Assembly (NCBI RefSeq): GCF_032335695.1
Contig: NZ_JACTOJ010000007.1
Location: 124,001-188,000 of the forward strand
DNA: 64,000 nt
Reading direction: 5' to 3'
Source: JACTOJ01 sp032335695
GTDB taxonomy: Bacteria > Bacillota > Clostridia > Clostridiales > Clostridiaceae
Shown piece by piece: positions 50,603 through 59,870 of the stretch. Positions within the stretch are counted from its first letter, which is position 1. Every line of letters starts with the position of its first letter. The notes beneath the pieces are model-generated. The model saw nothing but the letters and a program-made list of their open reading frames with translations, did not search any database and had not been told where the DNA came from. A program made the position numbers and the translations under genes.

Positions 50603-50950
50603 TTGGGCTGCTCTTTGGAAGAAACCGCTGAAACCCAAAATTTTACCCTGGCAGCCTCAAATCTATCCGTAACCCGGCCAGCTCTTAGCAAATCCATATC
50701 AAAATTTGAATTTAAAAGTGAATCCATACCAGAAATCTTCAATAATTTAAAGGATAGATCAATAGACTTAGGCTTTTTTCACAGCAGCCAAAGTATAATC
50801 AGCGATAAGGATATAGAAGTTATTGAAATAAAAAAAGAAGACATAGGTTTTAAAACTATTTATATGGGCTGGTTAAAAAATTCTTCTATGCCTTCTTTAG
50901 CAGAGCAATTTAAAAACCACATAATTTCCTCCATAAATAAAAGCAGCTCC
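50603..50950 (+). pseudogene. LysR-family regulator with internal deletion
   Basis: The frame codes part of a LysR helix-turn-helix (AETQNFTLAASNLSVTRPAL, then SKSISKFE) and joins directly to the effector-binding fold (IFNNLKDRSIDLGFFHSS, typical of the first effector subdomain). About 90 residues that should lie between them are missing, and the effector domain is cut short. The frame then runs antisense into the neighbouring permease gene. This is a deletion derivative and is unlikely to regulate anything. Confidence 0.6.
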
Positions 50951-50972
50951 ATTTTTTTAAATAGAACCGCTT

Positions 50973-52265
50973 TTATGCTCTATTCTCTAATAAATTCACT
51001 TCATAAAGCTTTCTTGCTTTCTTGTAGCCATACACATGAAAAGAATAGCATATCACTATAACCAGTCTAGTAAAGAATACAAGCTGAGAATGAATCCCTA
51101 TAAACAGCATAAATATCAGACTCATAATAATGCAAAGTGTGCAAGGAGTAAAAAACATGCTAACCAATCTGTACTTAATCAATAAATCTAATTCTTTTTT
51201 GGTCAGTCCCACTAAATAAAGCTTTTTAATGTAAGCTCCTGTATTCTCCATTTCTATTTGAGCTTTAAAATAAATTGCCGCAGCAGATATACCAAAGAAT
51301 ATCACATTGCCTATTAGAGCTATAAATCTAAGCATTTTGATTCCGCCCATAGTTATTGCCTTTGAATACTCATTAAATACGCTCAATTCACATATCCAGC
51401 TGTAAGTAACAAACAAAAAACTTATGTATGCCACCCAAAAGATAAAATTTTTATCATTCTCTATATTTTTCACCAGCTGTTTTACTGACAAGAAATTCCT
51501 GCTATAATAACTGTTTCTTTTCTTCATGATATATGACCATAATTTGCTTAAATAAAATACTGTGACATAAAGTCCTATCATACAGCATATCCATACAAAA
51601 ATATACCCATTTTCATTCTTATTCACTCTTGCCCAGACTGCAAAGAAGATAAATATTACAAGAACAATTAATTTAATTATCTCTCTAAACTTCTCCAGCT
51701 TCTGCTTCATAATATTTTCATCACTGCCGCCAGCTAAATTTCTAAGCATTTTATTTGTACGGATTGTTATTATTATATAAAGCAGGATAAATAACTCCAA
51801 TGTTGAAACATAGTTCATCATTCCTAATGAAAAGCTAATACTATAAAATCCAAGATAACTTATCACCATAAGGAAAAAAATTTTTGAGAATATAGTCCCT
51901 AATATTAGTCCTGCCAATAAGCAGAATAAAGTTAAAAATAAATTTTCGTAAAACACCCATAGGGCTATCTCTTTTTTAGTCACTCCCAAAAGAAGCATTA
52001 TTTTAAAATCGTTAATTCTAAGCTTTATATATGAAGTATAAGAAAAAATAGTAAAAGAGCTAAGCGTTAATATTATAATGGAAATCGATGATTTCAATAT
52101 GATGCTTAATACGCTGTTTCTTTCCACTAATTCGATCTCACTGTTATAGATAAGAGTGGTATATAAAAATTCTAAAGTTATCGATATTATACATATGATT
52201 ACAAAGGTTATATATTTTTTAGAATTTTTTCTTAAAGAATCCTTTGTCATAGCAAAATAGTTCAT
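50973..52265 (-). CDS. Short Bce-like ABC permease lacking the extracellular domain
   Basis: A 430-residue FtsX-like permease encoded in the place of a BceB subunit. The first four helices and the central helices correspond to the family (LLGVTKKEIALWVFYENLF). After helix 7 (about residue 290, ICELSVFNEYSKAITMGG) the chain passes at once to helix 8, so the roughly 200-residue peptide-sensing domain found in the 656-residue homologue at 1743-3713 is absent. The ATG at 52265 overlaps the ATPase stop by one base. The frame is intact; a distinct role is possible. Confidence 0.8.
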   Translation of the reverse strand: MNYFAMTKDSLRKNSKKYITFVIICIISITLEFLYTTLIYNSEIELVERNSVLSIILKSSISIIILTLSSFTIFSYTSYIKLRINDFKIMLLLGVTKKEIALWVFYENLFLTLFCLLAGLILGTIFSKIFFLMVISYLGFYSISFSLGMMNYVSTLELFILLYIIITIRTNKMLRNLAGGSDENIMKQKLEKFREIIKLIVLVIFIFFAVWARVNKNENGYIFVWICCMIGLYVTVFYLSKLWSYIMKKRNSYYSRNFLSVKQLVKNIENDKNFIFWVAYISFLFVTYSWICELSVFNEYSKAITMGGIKMLRFIALIGNVIFFGISAAAIYFKAQIEMENTGAYIKKLYLVGLTKKELDLLIKYRLVSMFFTPCTLCIIMSLIFMLFIGIHSQLVFFTRLVIVICYSFHVYGYKKARKLYEVNLLENRA

Positions 52266-53020
52266 CAATCATCACCGCCCATTATGGCTAGGCAATCCAG
52301 TATTTTATTTAAAAATTTTTTATCATCATCTTTTTTATATACGTCAGCAAAAATATTTCCATCCTTTAAAAAAATAACTCTGGAACAGTAACTGGCTGCT
52401 ATAGAATCATGAGTAGCTAAAAGCATGGTAACCTTTTTCTCTTTATTTACTCTTTTCATATAATTCATAAACTTTTTAGCTGCTTTAGAATCTAAATTTC
52501 CTGTAGGCTCATCCGCAAAGATTACTCTCGGATTAGTAGCCAAGGCTCTGCAGCAGGCCGCTCTCTGCTTTTGTCCCTGAGAGACACTTTTAGGGTACTT
52601 ATCTTTTATCTCATATATGTTCATAAGCTTAAATAATTCATCTACAATGTGTTCAATATAATTTTGTTTCTGCCCTTGAATTACAAGAGGCCAAGCAGCA
52701 TTTTCCTTCAGGGTAAGATCCTCCAAAAGGTTAAAATTCTGAAATATGAGCCCTAAGTTCTTTCTTCTGAATTTAGCCCTATCATCCTCATTCAAAGCTG
52801 TTATGTTGACCCCCATTATCTCTACTTCCCCTAAAGTTGGCTTATCTATGCCGCTGAATATATTTAAGAGGGTAGTTTTGCCGCTTCCTGAAGAACCCAT
52901 TATAGCTGTGAATTCCCCTTCATGAATGCTTATGTCCAGACCATTTAGCACATTATATGAGCTTTCTTTATATTCATTATCATAGCTTCTTACTATATTT
53001 ACAGCCTTTAATATTTCCAA
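52265..53020 (-). CDS. Bce-type ABC transporter ATP-binding protein, second module
   Basis: A 251-residue ATPase with GSSGSGKTTLLN, LIFQNFNLLEDLT, the signature VSQGQKQRAACCRAL, VIFADEPTGNLDS and ATHDS. The signature has SQGQ in place of the usual SGGQ seen in the first module's ATPase, a change tolerated in some ABC proteins. It is coupled to the short permease by a one-base overlap. Its gene follows the kinase gene by 12 bases. Confidence 0.88.
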   Translation of the reverse strand: MEILKAVNIVRSYDNEYKESSYNVLNGLDISIHEGEFTAIMGSSGSGKTTLLNIFSGIDKPTLGEVEIMGVNITALNEDDRAKFRRKNLGLIFQNFNLLEDLTLKENAAWPLVIQGQKQNYIEHIVDELFKLMNIYEIKDKYPKSVSQGQKQRAACCRALATNPRVIFADEPTGNLDSKAAKKFMNYMKRVNKEKKVTMLLATHDSIAASYCSRVIFLKDGNIFADVYKKDDDKKFLNKILDCLAIMGGDD

Positions 53021-53032
53021 AAAATCACCTAC

Positions 53033-54055
53033 TCAATTGTTTAAAACATATGTTATAGTTGCGCTGGTTCCTTTTCCTATTTCGGATTGAATATCAATTT
53101 TATGCTTTAAATTTTTAGCTAGAAGCGAGCATATATACAAGCCTATTCCAGAGGCTTCTCTATATTTACGCCCATTTTCTCCTGTAAAAAAGGGTTCAAA
53201 TACTCTATTTATATCACTTTTAGGAATTCCTATTCCTTCATCTGCAATTTTCAGCTGAATACAATTTTCTGCTTCACATACAGTAAAAGTCACATGCTTT
53301 TTCTTTCCCTCTTCAGCGGAATACTTAACCGCATTATTTATAAGCTGCTCTATCATAAATTTATTCCATTTTTCATCAGTCAAAACACTTATGCTGCCAT
53401 CCTCATATTCCAGCTTTGGGAATACATTGTTGTATATAAACAAGCTCTTTTTTGAGTTGATAATATCTTTTAAGGACTCCACTATATTAACAGCTTCAGG
53501 TTCATAATCCCTAACAAACTCCTCCATCCTAAGAATGTTCAACAGCTGCTCTAACCCGTTATGGAGCTTTGAATTCTCTTCTTTTATTTCATTAACAAGC
53601 TTTCTTGTCTCAAACAAATTCAATCCTTCATTTTCTATTTTTTGAATAACCAAGCTTATTATCGAAACTGGAGTCTTCATATTATGAAGCCATTGAGAGA
53701 AAAAATATCTATAGGAATTGCTTTCTGCATTTATTTTACTTATCTCCTTAAGATATTTTTTTTGAATAACTTTAAGGGTTTCATTAAAATTTTTCTGCTG
53801 ATTTGTGATCCCTGTAGACTTATTATTTTCCGAATTCATATCTTCATTTATATTAATATTAAAATTATAATATTTAGTCCATTCAATGGCTAAATGTATA
53901 ATAAACACAGTAGATGCAAGAATTAAAGGATAAGCTATCTCACTAATATTTGCCGTAGCTTTATAGTAAAAAATTATCATTGCTATGCTTCCATAGAAAA
54001 CCAGAGTATATCTAAAGTTGTCACTTAAAAATTGAAAAAATAACTTTTTCTTCAT
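53033..54055 (-). CDS. Intramembrane-sensing histidine kinase, second Bce module
   Basis: A 340-residue kinase with two helices (about residues 12-30 and 40-58) and no external sensor. The phosphoacceptor segment is YFFSQWLHNMKTPVSIISL (His at about 123), and the ATPase domain has EQLINNAVKYSAEEG, DEGIGIPKSD and EASGIGLYICS. It closely parallels the kinase at 4552-5565, indicating a shared origin of both modules. Its start overlaps the regulator's stop by one base. Confidence 0.88.
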   Translation of the reverse strand: MKKKLFFQFLSDNFRYTLVFYGSIAMIIFYYKATANISEIAYPLILASTVFIIHLAIEWTKYYNFNININEDMNSENNKSTGITNQQKNFNETLKVIQKKYLKEISKINAESNSYRYFFSQWLHNMKTPVSIISLVIQKIENEGLNLFETRKLVNEIKEENSKLHNGLEQLLNILRMEEFVRDYEPEAVNIVESLKDIINSKKSLFIYNNVFPKLEYEDGSISVLTDEKWNKFMIEQLINNAVKYSAEEGKKKHVTFTVCEAENCIQLKIADEGIGIPKSDINRVFEPFFTGENGRKYREASGIGLYICSLLAKNLKHKIDIQSEIGKGTSATITYVLNN

Positions 54056-54747
54056 CAGGATTGCTCCTTACTTTGATAGATATACCCTGCGGCTCTCTTA
54101 GTTTTTATAACATCATTTAGTCCAAGCATAGATAATTTATTTTTAACTCTTGTAACATTAACTGTAAGGGTGTGATCATCTACGAAAAATGTATCATCCC
54201 ACAGTTCTTCCAAAAGCTCTTCTCTGGAAACTATTGAATTCTCTTTTTGAACAAGCTTACTGAGCAATTGAAATTCCTTTTTTGACAGCTCCTGCAAACT
54301 GCTCCTATAGCTTATTTCAAAGGTATTCTTGTTTAATATCAAGCCATTAGCTGCGGATATGGTGCTTTTCTCTTGATTGTATTCTCCATAGCTTCTTCTA
54401 AAGGCAGCCTGAATCTTTGCCAGCAGAAGTTCAAAGCTAAAAGGCTTTACTATATAATCGTCTGCTCCCATTTCCAATCCTCTTATCTGCTCAAGCTCGT
54501 CACTTCTGGCAGATATGAATATTATGGGTGCATCTGTCTCCCTTCTAAAAGCTCTGCAGAGCTGAAAGCCATCTGAGTAAGGAAGATTTATGTCAAGAAG
54601 TATCAAGTCTGGCAAGCTTTCAGCAAACTCTATCTCTATATTTTTAAAATCTTTTATAAGAAATACTTTATACCCGTACTTTTCAATAAACTCTTTTATG
54701 AAGTTTCCAAGCTTTATATCATCTTCTACCACAAGTATCTTGTTCAT
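54055..54747 (-). CDS. OmpR-family response regulator, second Bce module
   Basis: A 230-residue regulator: receiver with VVEDDIKLGNFI, phospho-acceptor in LILLDINLPYSDG and Lys in IVKPFS, then a winged helix (LSKKEFQLLSKLVQKEN, DDHTLTVNVTRVKNKL). It is the first gene of the second Bce module. A perfect 14-bp hairpin (54768-54799) lies about 20 bases upstream of its start. It probably controls the module's transporter; the neighbouring RND gene is a further possible target. Confidence 0.9.
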   Translation of the reverse strand: MNKILVVEDDIKLGNFIKEFIEKYGYKVFLIKDFKNIEIEFAESLPDLILLDINLPYSDGFQLCRAFRRETDAPIIFISARSDELEQIRGLEMGADDYIVKPFSFELLLAKIQAAFRRSYGEYNQEKSTISAANGLILNKNTFEISYRSSLQELSKKEFQLLSKLVQKENSIVSREELLEELWDDTFFVDDHTLTVNVTRVKNKLSMLGLNDVIKTKRAAGYIYQSKEQS

Positions 54748-54767
54748 ATCCTTATACCTCTATTTTT

Positions 54768-54799
54768 AATTAGGCTATGTTAAAAAACATAGCCTAATT
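54768..54799. repeat. Perfect palindrome related to the interspersed repeat
   Basis: AATTAGGCTATGTT (54768-54781) and its exact complement (54786-54799) flank four A. Neither strand has a U tract right after the stem, so it is a weak terminator at best. Both arms carry GGCTATGTT, close to the end of the palindromic repeats at 62014 and 62344 (complement reads ACATGGCC/GCATAGCC). It sits between the RND gene's stop and the regulator start. Confidence 0.6.
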
Positions 54800-54802
54800 A
54801 AA

Positions 54803-57800
54803 TTATAGCTTTTCTTTCTGTATAATGCTATATATAACAGGTACTACTATAAGTGTAAGCATGGTTGAAACAACGAGCCCGCCTATAACTACAATGCCAA
54901 GGCTTTGAGATATAAGAGCGCCTTCTGAAAATCCTAATGCTAAAGGTATAAGAGCAGTTACTGTTGCTATGGCTGTCATAAGTATAGGTCTTAATCTTAC
55001 GCCTCCAGCTTCCATCAATGCTTCTTTTATAGTCATCTTTTCTCTGTTATGATTTACTCTATCCAAAAGCACGATGGCATTGGTAACAACAATTCCTATA
55101 AGCATCAGCATTCCTATAAGCCCAGATACAGATAGCGACTGACCCGTGATTAAAAGTGCTAATAACGCTCCTATAGCTGCAAATGGAAGTGAGAATAATA
55201 TGGCAAAAGGAGTTCTTCCTTCTCCAAAGGTTACTACCATTACCATATATACAAGCCCAATAGCTATAAGCATAGCCATTCCCATCTGAGAAAATGCATC
55301 TTTTATCTGCTGGTTACTTCCTCCAGAAGTATAAGTCACTCCTTTAGGAAATTGATTTTCTATTTCTTCTACAGCCTTCTTAGCATTTGAATTTGCTTTA
55401 CTGGTGTCCTTGGAATTTATATTAGCTGTTACAGAAACGTATTGTTTACCATCTAGTTCAGATACGCTTACAGGTCCGTAGCCCTGAGAAACCTCTGCTA
55501 CATCTGAAAGCTTTATTGTTCCTTTCATTCCTGTGATTTCCAAGTTCTTAACACTGTCTATATTGTCAAATTTCTTATCCGCATATCCTAGATATACATC
55601 TGAGTCTGCACCATTATTGTTAATTGTAGTAACTATACTTGAATTTAAATCGCTTCTTACAGTTGCCGCTACAGCTACAGAAGTTAATCCATTATCTGCC
55701 GCCTTATTGGCATCTACCTTAACCTCTATTTCAGGCTTTTTCTCACTGGCACTGTTTGTAACATTAGTAAGCTCGCTAAGGGTGTTAAGCTTGCCTGCCA
55801 CGATACCTGCAGCTTTAGACAAATCCTCTGAATTATCACCGTATAAATCCACTTCTACATTATCAGTCTGACCTGAAAAAGATTGAGCGCTTACTTGAAA
55901 TTTTCCATTTTTGTCTGAAAGTTTATCAGCTTCTATGGTTATTTCATCTGCCACCTTATCATAATTTTTCCCATCCTTTATTACAATAGTGAAGCTTGCA
56001 CCATTGCTTCCTTGAAGTGATAAAGCTCCTTTTGATGAACTGCTTGTATCTCCTACAGAGGTTGCCACAGTTTCTATGTCCCCTCTTGCCATTAAATATT
56101 TTTCAAATTTCATAGCATAATCATTAGTAGCATCTACAGCGGTTCCTGGAGACATAGTTAGCTTACCAGTTAATGTATTGGTTGCTTCACTAGGTAAAAA
56201 TTGCACTGGAAGCTTTCTTGCAAGAAAAACTGTTCCTCCTAATATAACTATAGATAATCCAAGCACTATAGCTCTATGATTTAAAGCAGCTGAAAGAATT
56301 TTTCTATATGCGTGAACCATTTTTCCTTCATGCTCTACATGCTTTATTTTCTTTCCTAAAAGCATCTTTTTGCTTAATACTGGAACCACAACTATGGCTA
56401 CAGCTAGAGAAGCAAGAATACATATTACTACAGTCAAGGCAAAGGAAGCAAACACCTTTCCTACTATACCTGATATGAAAGCTAAAGGAAGAAATACACC
56501 TACTGTTGTTATAGTTGAAGACATTATAGCCGAACCCACTTCCGCGGATGCTTCTTTTATAAGTTCTTCATCTCCCTGCTCCGCCTTAGAGAACCTTCGA
56601 TATATGTTTTCTATTACCACTATGGAATCATCCACTATACGCCCTACAGCTACTGCAATTCCACCCAAAGACATAGTATTTAGGCTTATGCCAAATTTAG
56701 GTAGAAGTATCATGGCTATCATTATAGAGATAGGTATGGATACCACTGCTATGATTGTAGCTCTTATATCTCTTAAGAAGATTGCTATAACAATTATTGC
56801 AAATAAAGCTCCAAGAATTCCTTCTCGTACCATTCCATCTACTGAAGCTTTTATGCTTACAGCGCTATCACTTACAAGACTGAACTTAACAGAGGAATCA
56901 TCCTTACTAAGCTCTTTTATAGCATCCTTAATATCATTAGACACTTGTACAGTATTAGCATCATCTGATTTATAAACATTTAGTATGACTCCATCTTTAA
57001 GATTAGATCTTGTCTTTATCTGATTTTCTGTAGTTGAATTAGTTATCTCTGCTATGTCGCTTAAGAAAATCACCTTCACCTGGATCTGTTCACTGCTTGT
57101 GCTAGCAGAAGCCCCTGATGAATCGGTACTGGTTTTAGTACTACTGCTTTTTGTAGTGCTATTTGTGTTACTTTTAGGTGTTGAGGTGCTTTGAGAACTC
57201 TGGGCACTGGATTGAAGTTGTTGAAGGCTCTTACCTTTTTCTATCTGATCATTAAGACTCTTGTTGAGAGCGTCCTGAGTCTCAGTTAATTTTTGCTGAA
57301 GCTCTGTAAGTGTTGCTTTAGCCTGTGCCTGCTGCTGTTTTGTAGAAGAAGGATTGCTTAAAATAGCTTGCTGAGAAAGTATACCCATTTGTATTTGCTG
57401 AGCTGCATTTAAATATGCAATAGCTTGGGTGTTGCTGGAAACCAAGCTTCCTATAGCTCCTTCACCTTCTGCCAGCTGTGACATGCCTTGAGACATCTGT
57501 CCCATGCCATCTCCAAGTTGGCCTACCGCACTTCCAAGCTGGTTCATGCCCTCACCAAGCTGATTCATACCTTCACCTAGCTTATTTAGGCTGTCTCCAA
57601 CAATAGCCTGCTGATTTATTGGAATAACTATAGGTATTGCTTTAATCTCATCTATGCTGTTTATTTTTTTCTCTGTCCTTATAGGTAAGGTTTGATTATT
57701 CATATCTATCTGCCCCACAGGCATAGATATATTATTTCCTGTAAGCGCGGATTTCACATTATCTAAGGTTAATCCGTTTTCCTTTAGCTTATCTGAATTC

Positions 57801-58357
57801 ACCTTAATATATGTGCTATTATCGAAGGTTCCTTGAACACTTATGCTAGATACTCCTGTTATTCCGCTTAATTTAGGATTAACCTTGTCGTTTATAAATT
57901 TTGTTAATTTCTCCTTGTCTGTACTTCCGTCTATAGCATAGGTCATTATAGGTTTGCTATTAAAGCCTATTCTGCTGGTTACCGGATTTTGTGCATTATC
58001 CGGAAGTGTAACCTTACCTACAGCCTCTGCCACATTTTTTTCAGCTTTATCCATATCCGTATCATAATCAAATTGAGTTACTATTATACCAACATTCTCA
58101 TTGTTGATAGTTTTAACACTGCTTACTCCCTGAATACCAGATATAGCCTTCTGCATAGGCTCCGTAATTTTATCCGATACGTCCTCCGGAGATGCTCCTG
58201 GATAAATGATAGTTGTAGTCATCACTGGTATAGTTATATCCGGCATAGTTTCCATCTTAATATTTTTTGCGGAATATATGCCTCCTCCTATCAGCATTAT
58301 AACTACTAAAAAAACTACCAAAGTATTTTTCATAGTAAAGTTCATTAGCTTCTTCAT
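54803..58357 (-). CDS. RND-family (AcrB/HAE-like) exporter with heptad-repeat insertion
   Basis: A 1184-residue transporter with the twelve-helix RND layout: an N-terminal helix, two porter domains and the helix blocks around GGIAVAVGRIVDDSIVVIENI (about residue 570, carrying the proton-relay aspartates) and GIVVTNAIVLLDRVN. It is like SwrC/YerP of Gram-positives and acts without an outer-membrane partner. Unusual is an insertion of about 175 residues (about 250-425) between IPIVIP and VKVIFLSDIAEI: a seven-residue repeat (LGEGMNQ LGEGMNQ LGSAVGQ LGDGMGQ), a coiled coil and a Ser/Thr-rich linker. Monocistronic. A substrate is not evident. Confidence 0.9.
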   Translation of the reverse strand: MKKLMNFTMKNTLVVFLVVIMLIGGGIYSAKNIKMETMPDITIPVMTTTIIYPGASPEDVSDKITEPMQKAISGIQGVSSVKTINNENVGIIVTQFDYDTDMDKAEKNVAEAVGKVTLPDNAQNPVTSRIGFNSKPIMTYAIDGSTDKEKLTKFINDKVNPKLSGITGVSSISVQGTFDNSTYIKVNSDKLKENGLTLDNVKSALTGNNISMPVGQIDMNNQTLPIRTEKKINSIDEIKAIPIVIPINQQAIVGDSLNKLGEGMNQLGEGMNQLGSAVGQLGDGMGQMSQGMSQLAEGEGAIGSLVSSNTQAIAYLNAAQQIQMGILSQQAILSNPSSTKQQQAQAKATLTELQQKLTETQDALNKSLNDQIEKGKSLQQLQSSAQSSQSTSTPKSNTNSTTKSSSTKTSTDSSGASASTSSEQIQVKVIFLSDIAEITNSTTENQIKTRSNLKDGVILNVYKSDDANTVQVSNDIKDAIKELSKDDSSVKFSLVSDSAVSIKASVDGMVREGILGALFAIIVIAIFLRDIRATIIAVVSIPISIMIAMILLPKFGISLNTMSLGGIAVAVGRIVDDSIVVIENIYRRFSKAEQGDEELIKEASAEVGSAIMSSTITTVGVFLPLAFISGIVGKVFASFALTVVICILASLAVAIVVVPVLSKKMLLGKKIKHVEHEGKMVHAYRKILSAALNHRAIVLGLSIVILGGTVFLARKLPVQFLPSEATNTLTGKLTMSPGTAVDATNDYAMKFEKYLMARGDIETVATSVGDTSSSSKGALSLQGSNGASFTIVIKDGKNYDKVADEITIEADKLSDKNGKFQVSAQSFSGQTDNVEVDLYGDNSEDLSKAAGIVAGKLNTLSELTNVTNSASEKKPEIEVKVDANKAADNGLTSVAVAATVRSDLNSSIVTTINNNGADSDVYLGYADKKFDNIDSVKNLEITGMKGTIKLSDVAEVSQGYGPVSVSELDGKQYVSVTANINSKDTSKANSNAKKAVEEIENQFPKGVTYTSGGSNQQIKDAFSQMGMAMLIAIGLVYMVMVVTFGEGRTPFAILFSLPFAAIGALLALLITGQSLSVSGLIGMLMLIGIVVTNAIVLLDRVNHNREKMTIKEALMEAGGVRLRPILMTAIATVTALIPLALGFSEGALISQSLGIVVIGGLVVSTMLTLIVVPVIYSIIQKEKL

Positions 58358-58561
58358 GAGTTATCCCCCTATCCTTAAGTATATTTAGATTCTATAGCAT
58401 TCTAATTTTTTTATATACAGAAAAAAGTAACACTTATGTTACAAAATTGAAACATACTTTTTTAAATTATATTAAGAAATATATACATGCTTAATTGTAT
58501 AGACTATAATTTATTTATTAAGTAAAAAGTAAAAAAATAATATCTAACGAGGTGATTATAA

Positions 58562-59293
58562 ATGGTAAAATTGGTATTGGTTAGACATGGCCAAAGTATA
58601 TGGAACTTAGAAAATAGATTTACAGGATGGACAGATGTTGACCTATCCGAAAATGGTCTTAATGAAGCTAGGCAGGCGGGCATGATTTTAAAAAAGAATG
58701 GTTATACCTTTGATGCTGCCTTTACATCTGTTTTAAGAAGAGCCATAAGAACTCTATGGATTATACTGGACGAGATGGATTTAATGTGGATACCTGTAAA
58801 TAAATCTTGGAGGCTTAACGAAAGACATTATGGAGCCTTGCAGGGATTGAATAAGGCAGAGACAGCTGCCAAATATGGAGAAGATCAAGTTAAACTGTGG
58901 AGAAGATCAGTAAATGTAAATCCACCAGCTTTGGAAAAAAATGATCCTAGATATGAGATTACAAATCCAAAATACAGAGATCTTACTGAAGATGAATACC
59001 CTCTAACAGAAAACCTTGAAGATACAGAAAAAAGGGTACTTAAATATTGGAAAGAATCCATAGTACCCTTAATCAGTTCAGATAAAAAAGTTATTATTTC
59101 AGCTCACGGCAATACAATCAGAGCGTTAGTGAAATATCTAGACAATATTCCAAGCGACGGAATTGTAAATTTAAATATACCTACTGGAATTCCTTTGGTT
59201 TATGAGTTGGATGATGACCTTAAACCAATAAAGCATTATTACTTAGGCATTGATGGAGATCTTCCAGATGGAAGTATACCTACAAATATATAA
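58562..59293 (+). CDS. gpmA: 2,3-bisphosphoglycerate-dependent phosphoglycerate mutase
   Basis: A 243-residue glycolytic enzyme that interconverts 3- and 2-phosphoglycerate. LVRHGQSIWNLENRFTGW holds the phospho-histidine (His9), RRAIRTLWIILDEM and NERHYGALQGLNKAETA line the active site, and SAHGNTIRALVKY holds the second histidine. The length is usual for GpmA. GAGGTGATT precedes the ATG by 7 bases. It is divergent from the RND gene and convergent with bioY, so it is transcribed alone. Confidence 0.95.
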   Translation: MVKLVLVRHGQSIWNLENRFTGWTDVDLSENGLNEARQAGMILKKNGYTFDAAFTSVLRRAIRTLWIILDEMDLMWIPVNKSWRLNERHYGALQGLNKAETAAKYGEDQVKLWRRSVNVNPPALEKNDPRYEITNPKYRDLTEDEYPLTENLEDTEKRVLKYWKESIVPLISSDKKVIISAHGNTIRALVKYLDNIPSDGIVNLNIPTGIPLVYELDDDLKPIKHYYLGIDGDLPDGSIPTNI

Positions 59294-59303
59294 TAAGCTT
59301 TTT

Positions 59304-59852
59304 TTAATATTCCATTTTTCTTAAAATAGGTATAGCTTTTTTGCCAATTAATGCTGCAATAATGCATTTTGATATATCTCCTGGTATAAATACTATAACT
59401 GCAAGCTTAAGCACCTGCAAAATGTTCATGTGAATTTTTGAAACATAATTCAGAATCACATACATGTAGGTGCTTCCTATTATGTAGGTAACTATTAGCG
59501 CTGCAAAGCAGGCTATGAATATTCTTAAAAAAGAAGGCTTCTTATTCTTAATAAGGCTTCCTATTATGAGCGGTGCTATAATAAAGCTTATAAGATAACC
59601 GAAGGTCGGTGTAAATATATAAGAAAGCCCTCCTCCTGATGTAAATACTGGTATGCCAATAAGTCCTAGAATGACATATACCAATTGAGAAGCACTTCCT
59701 AAAGCAGGTCCTAACAAAATTCCGGAAAGAGCTATGAATAAGTACTGTAAACTAATTGGAGCAGGACCTATAGGAATTTTAATGAAGGCTCCCACTATTG
59801 TAAGAGCAGTAAATAGTGCTGCTAATATCATGTCCCTGGTTTTTATTTTCAT
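59304..59852 (-). CDS. bioY: Biotin transporter substrate-specific component
   Basis: A 182-residue S-component of an energy-coupling-factor transporter with six helices. FIKIPIGPAPISLQYLFIAL, LLGPALGSASQLVYVILGL and SGGGLSYIFTPTFGYLISF are the classic BioY motifs. It binds biotin in the membrane and relies on an EcfA/EcfT module encoded elsewhere. A BirA-type operator overlaps its promoter (59871-59938), confirming the role. GGGGGAT precedes the ATG. Convergent with gpmA. Confidence 0.93.
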   Translation of the reverse strand: MKIKTRDMILAALFTALTIVGAFIKIPIGPAPISLQYLFIALSGILLGPALGSASQLVYVILGLIGIPVFTSGGGLSYIFTPTFGYLISFIIAPLIIGSLIKNKKPSFLRIFIACFAALIVTYIIGSTYMYVILNYVSKIHMNILQVLKLAVIVFIPGDISKCIIAALIGKKAIPILRKMEY

Positions 59853-59870
59853 AATATATCCCCCTAGCCT

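Noticed and set aside
56370..56975. 201-codon plus-strand open frame inside the RND exporter gene
   Set aside because: It is antisense to a well-conserved RND coding region, has no ribosome site and codes a low-complexity Thr/Ile/Ala sequence.
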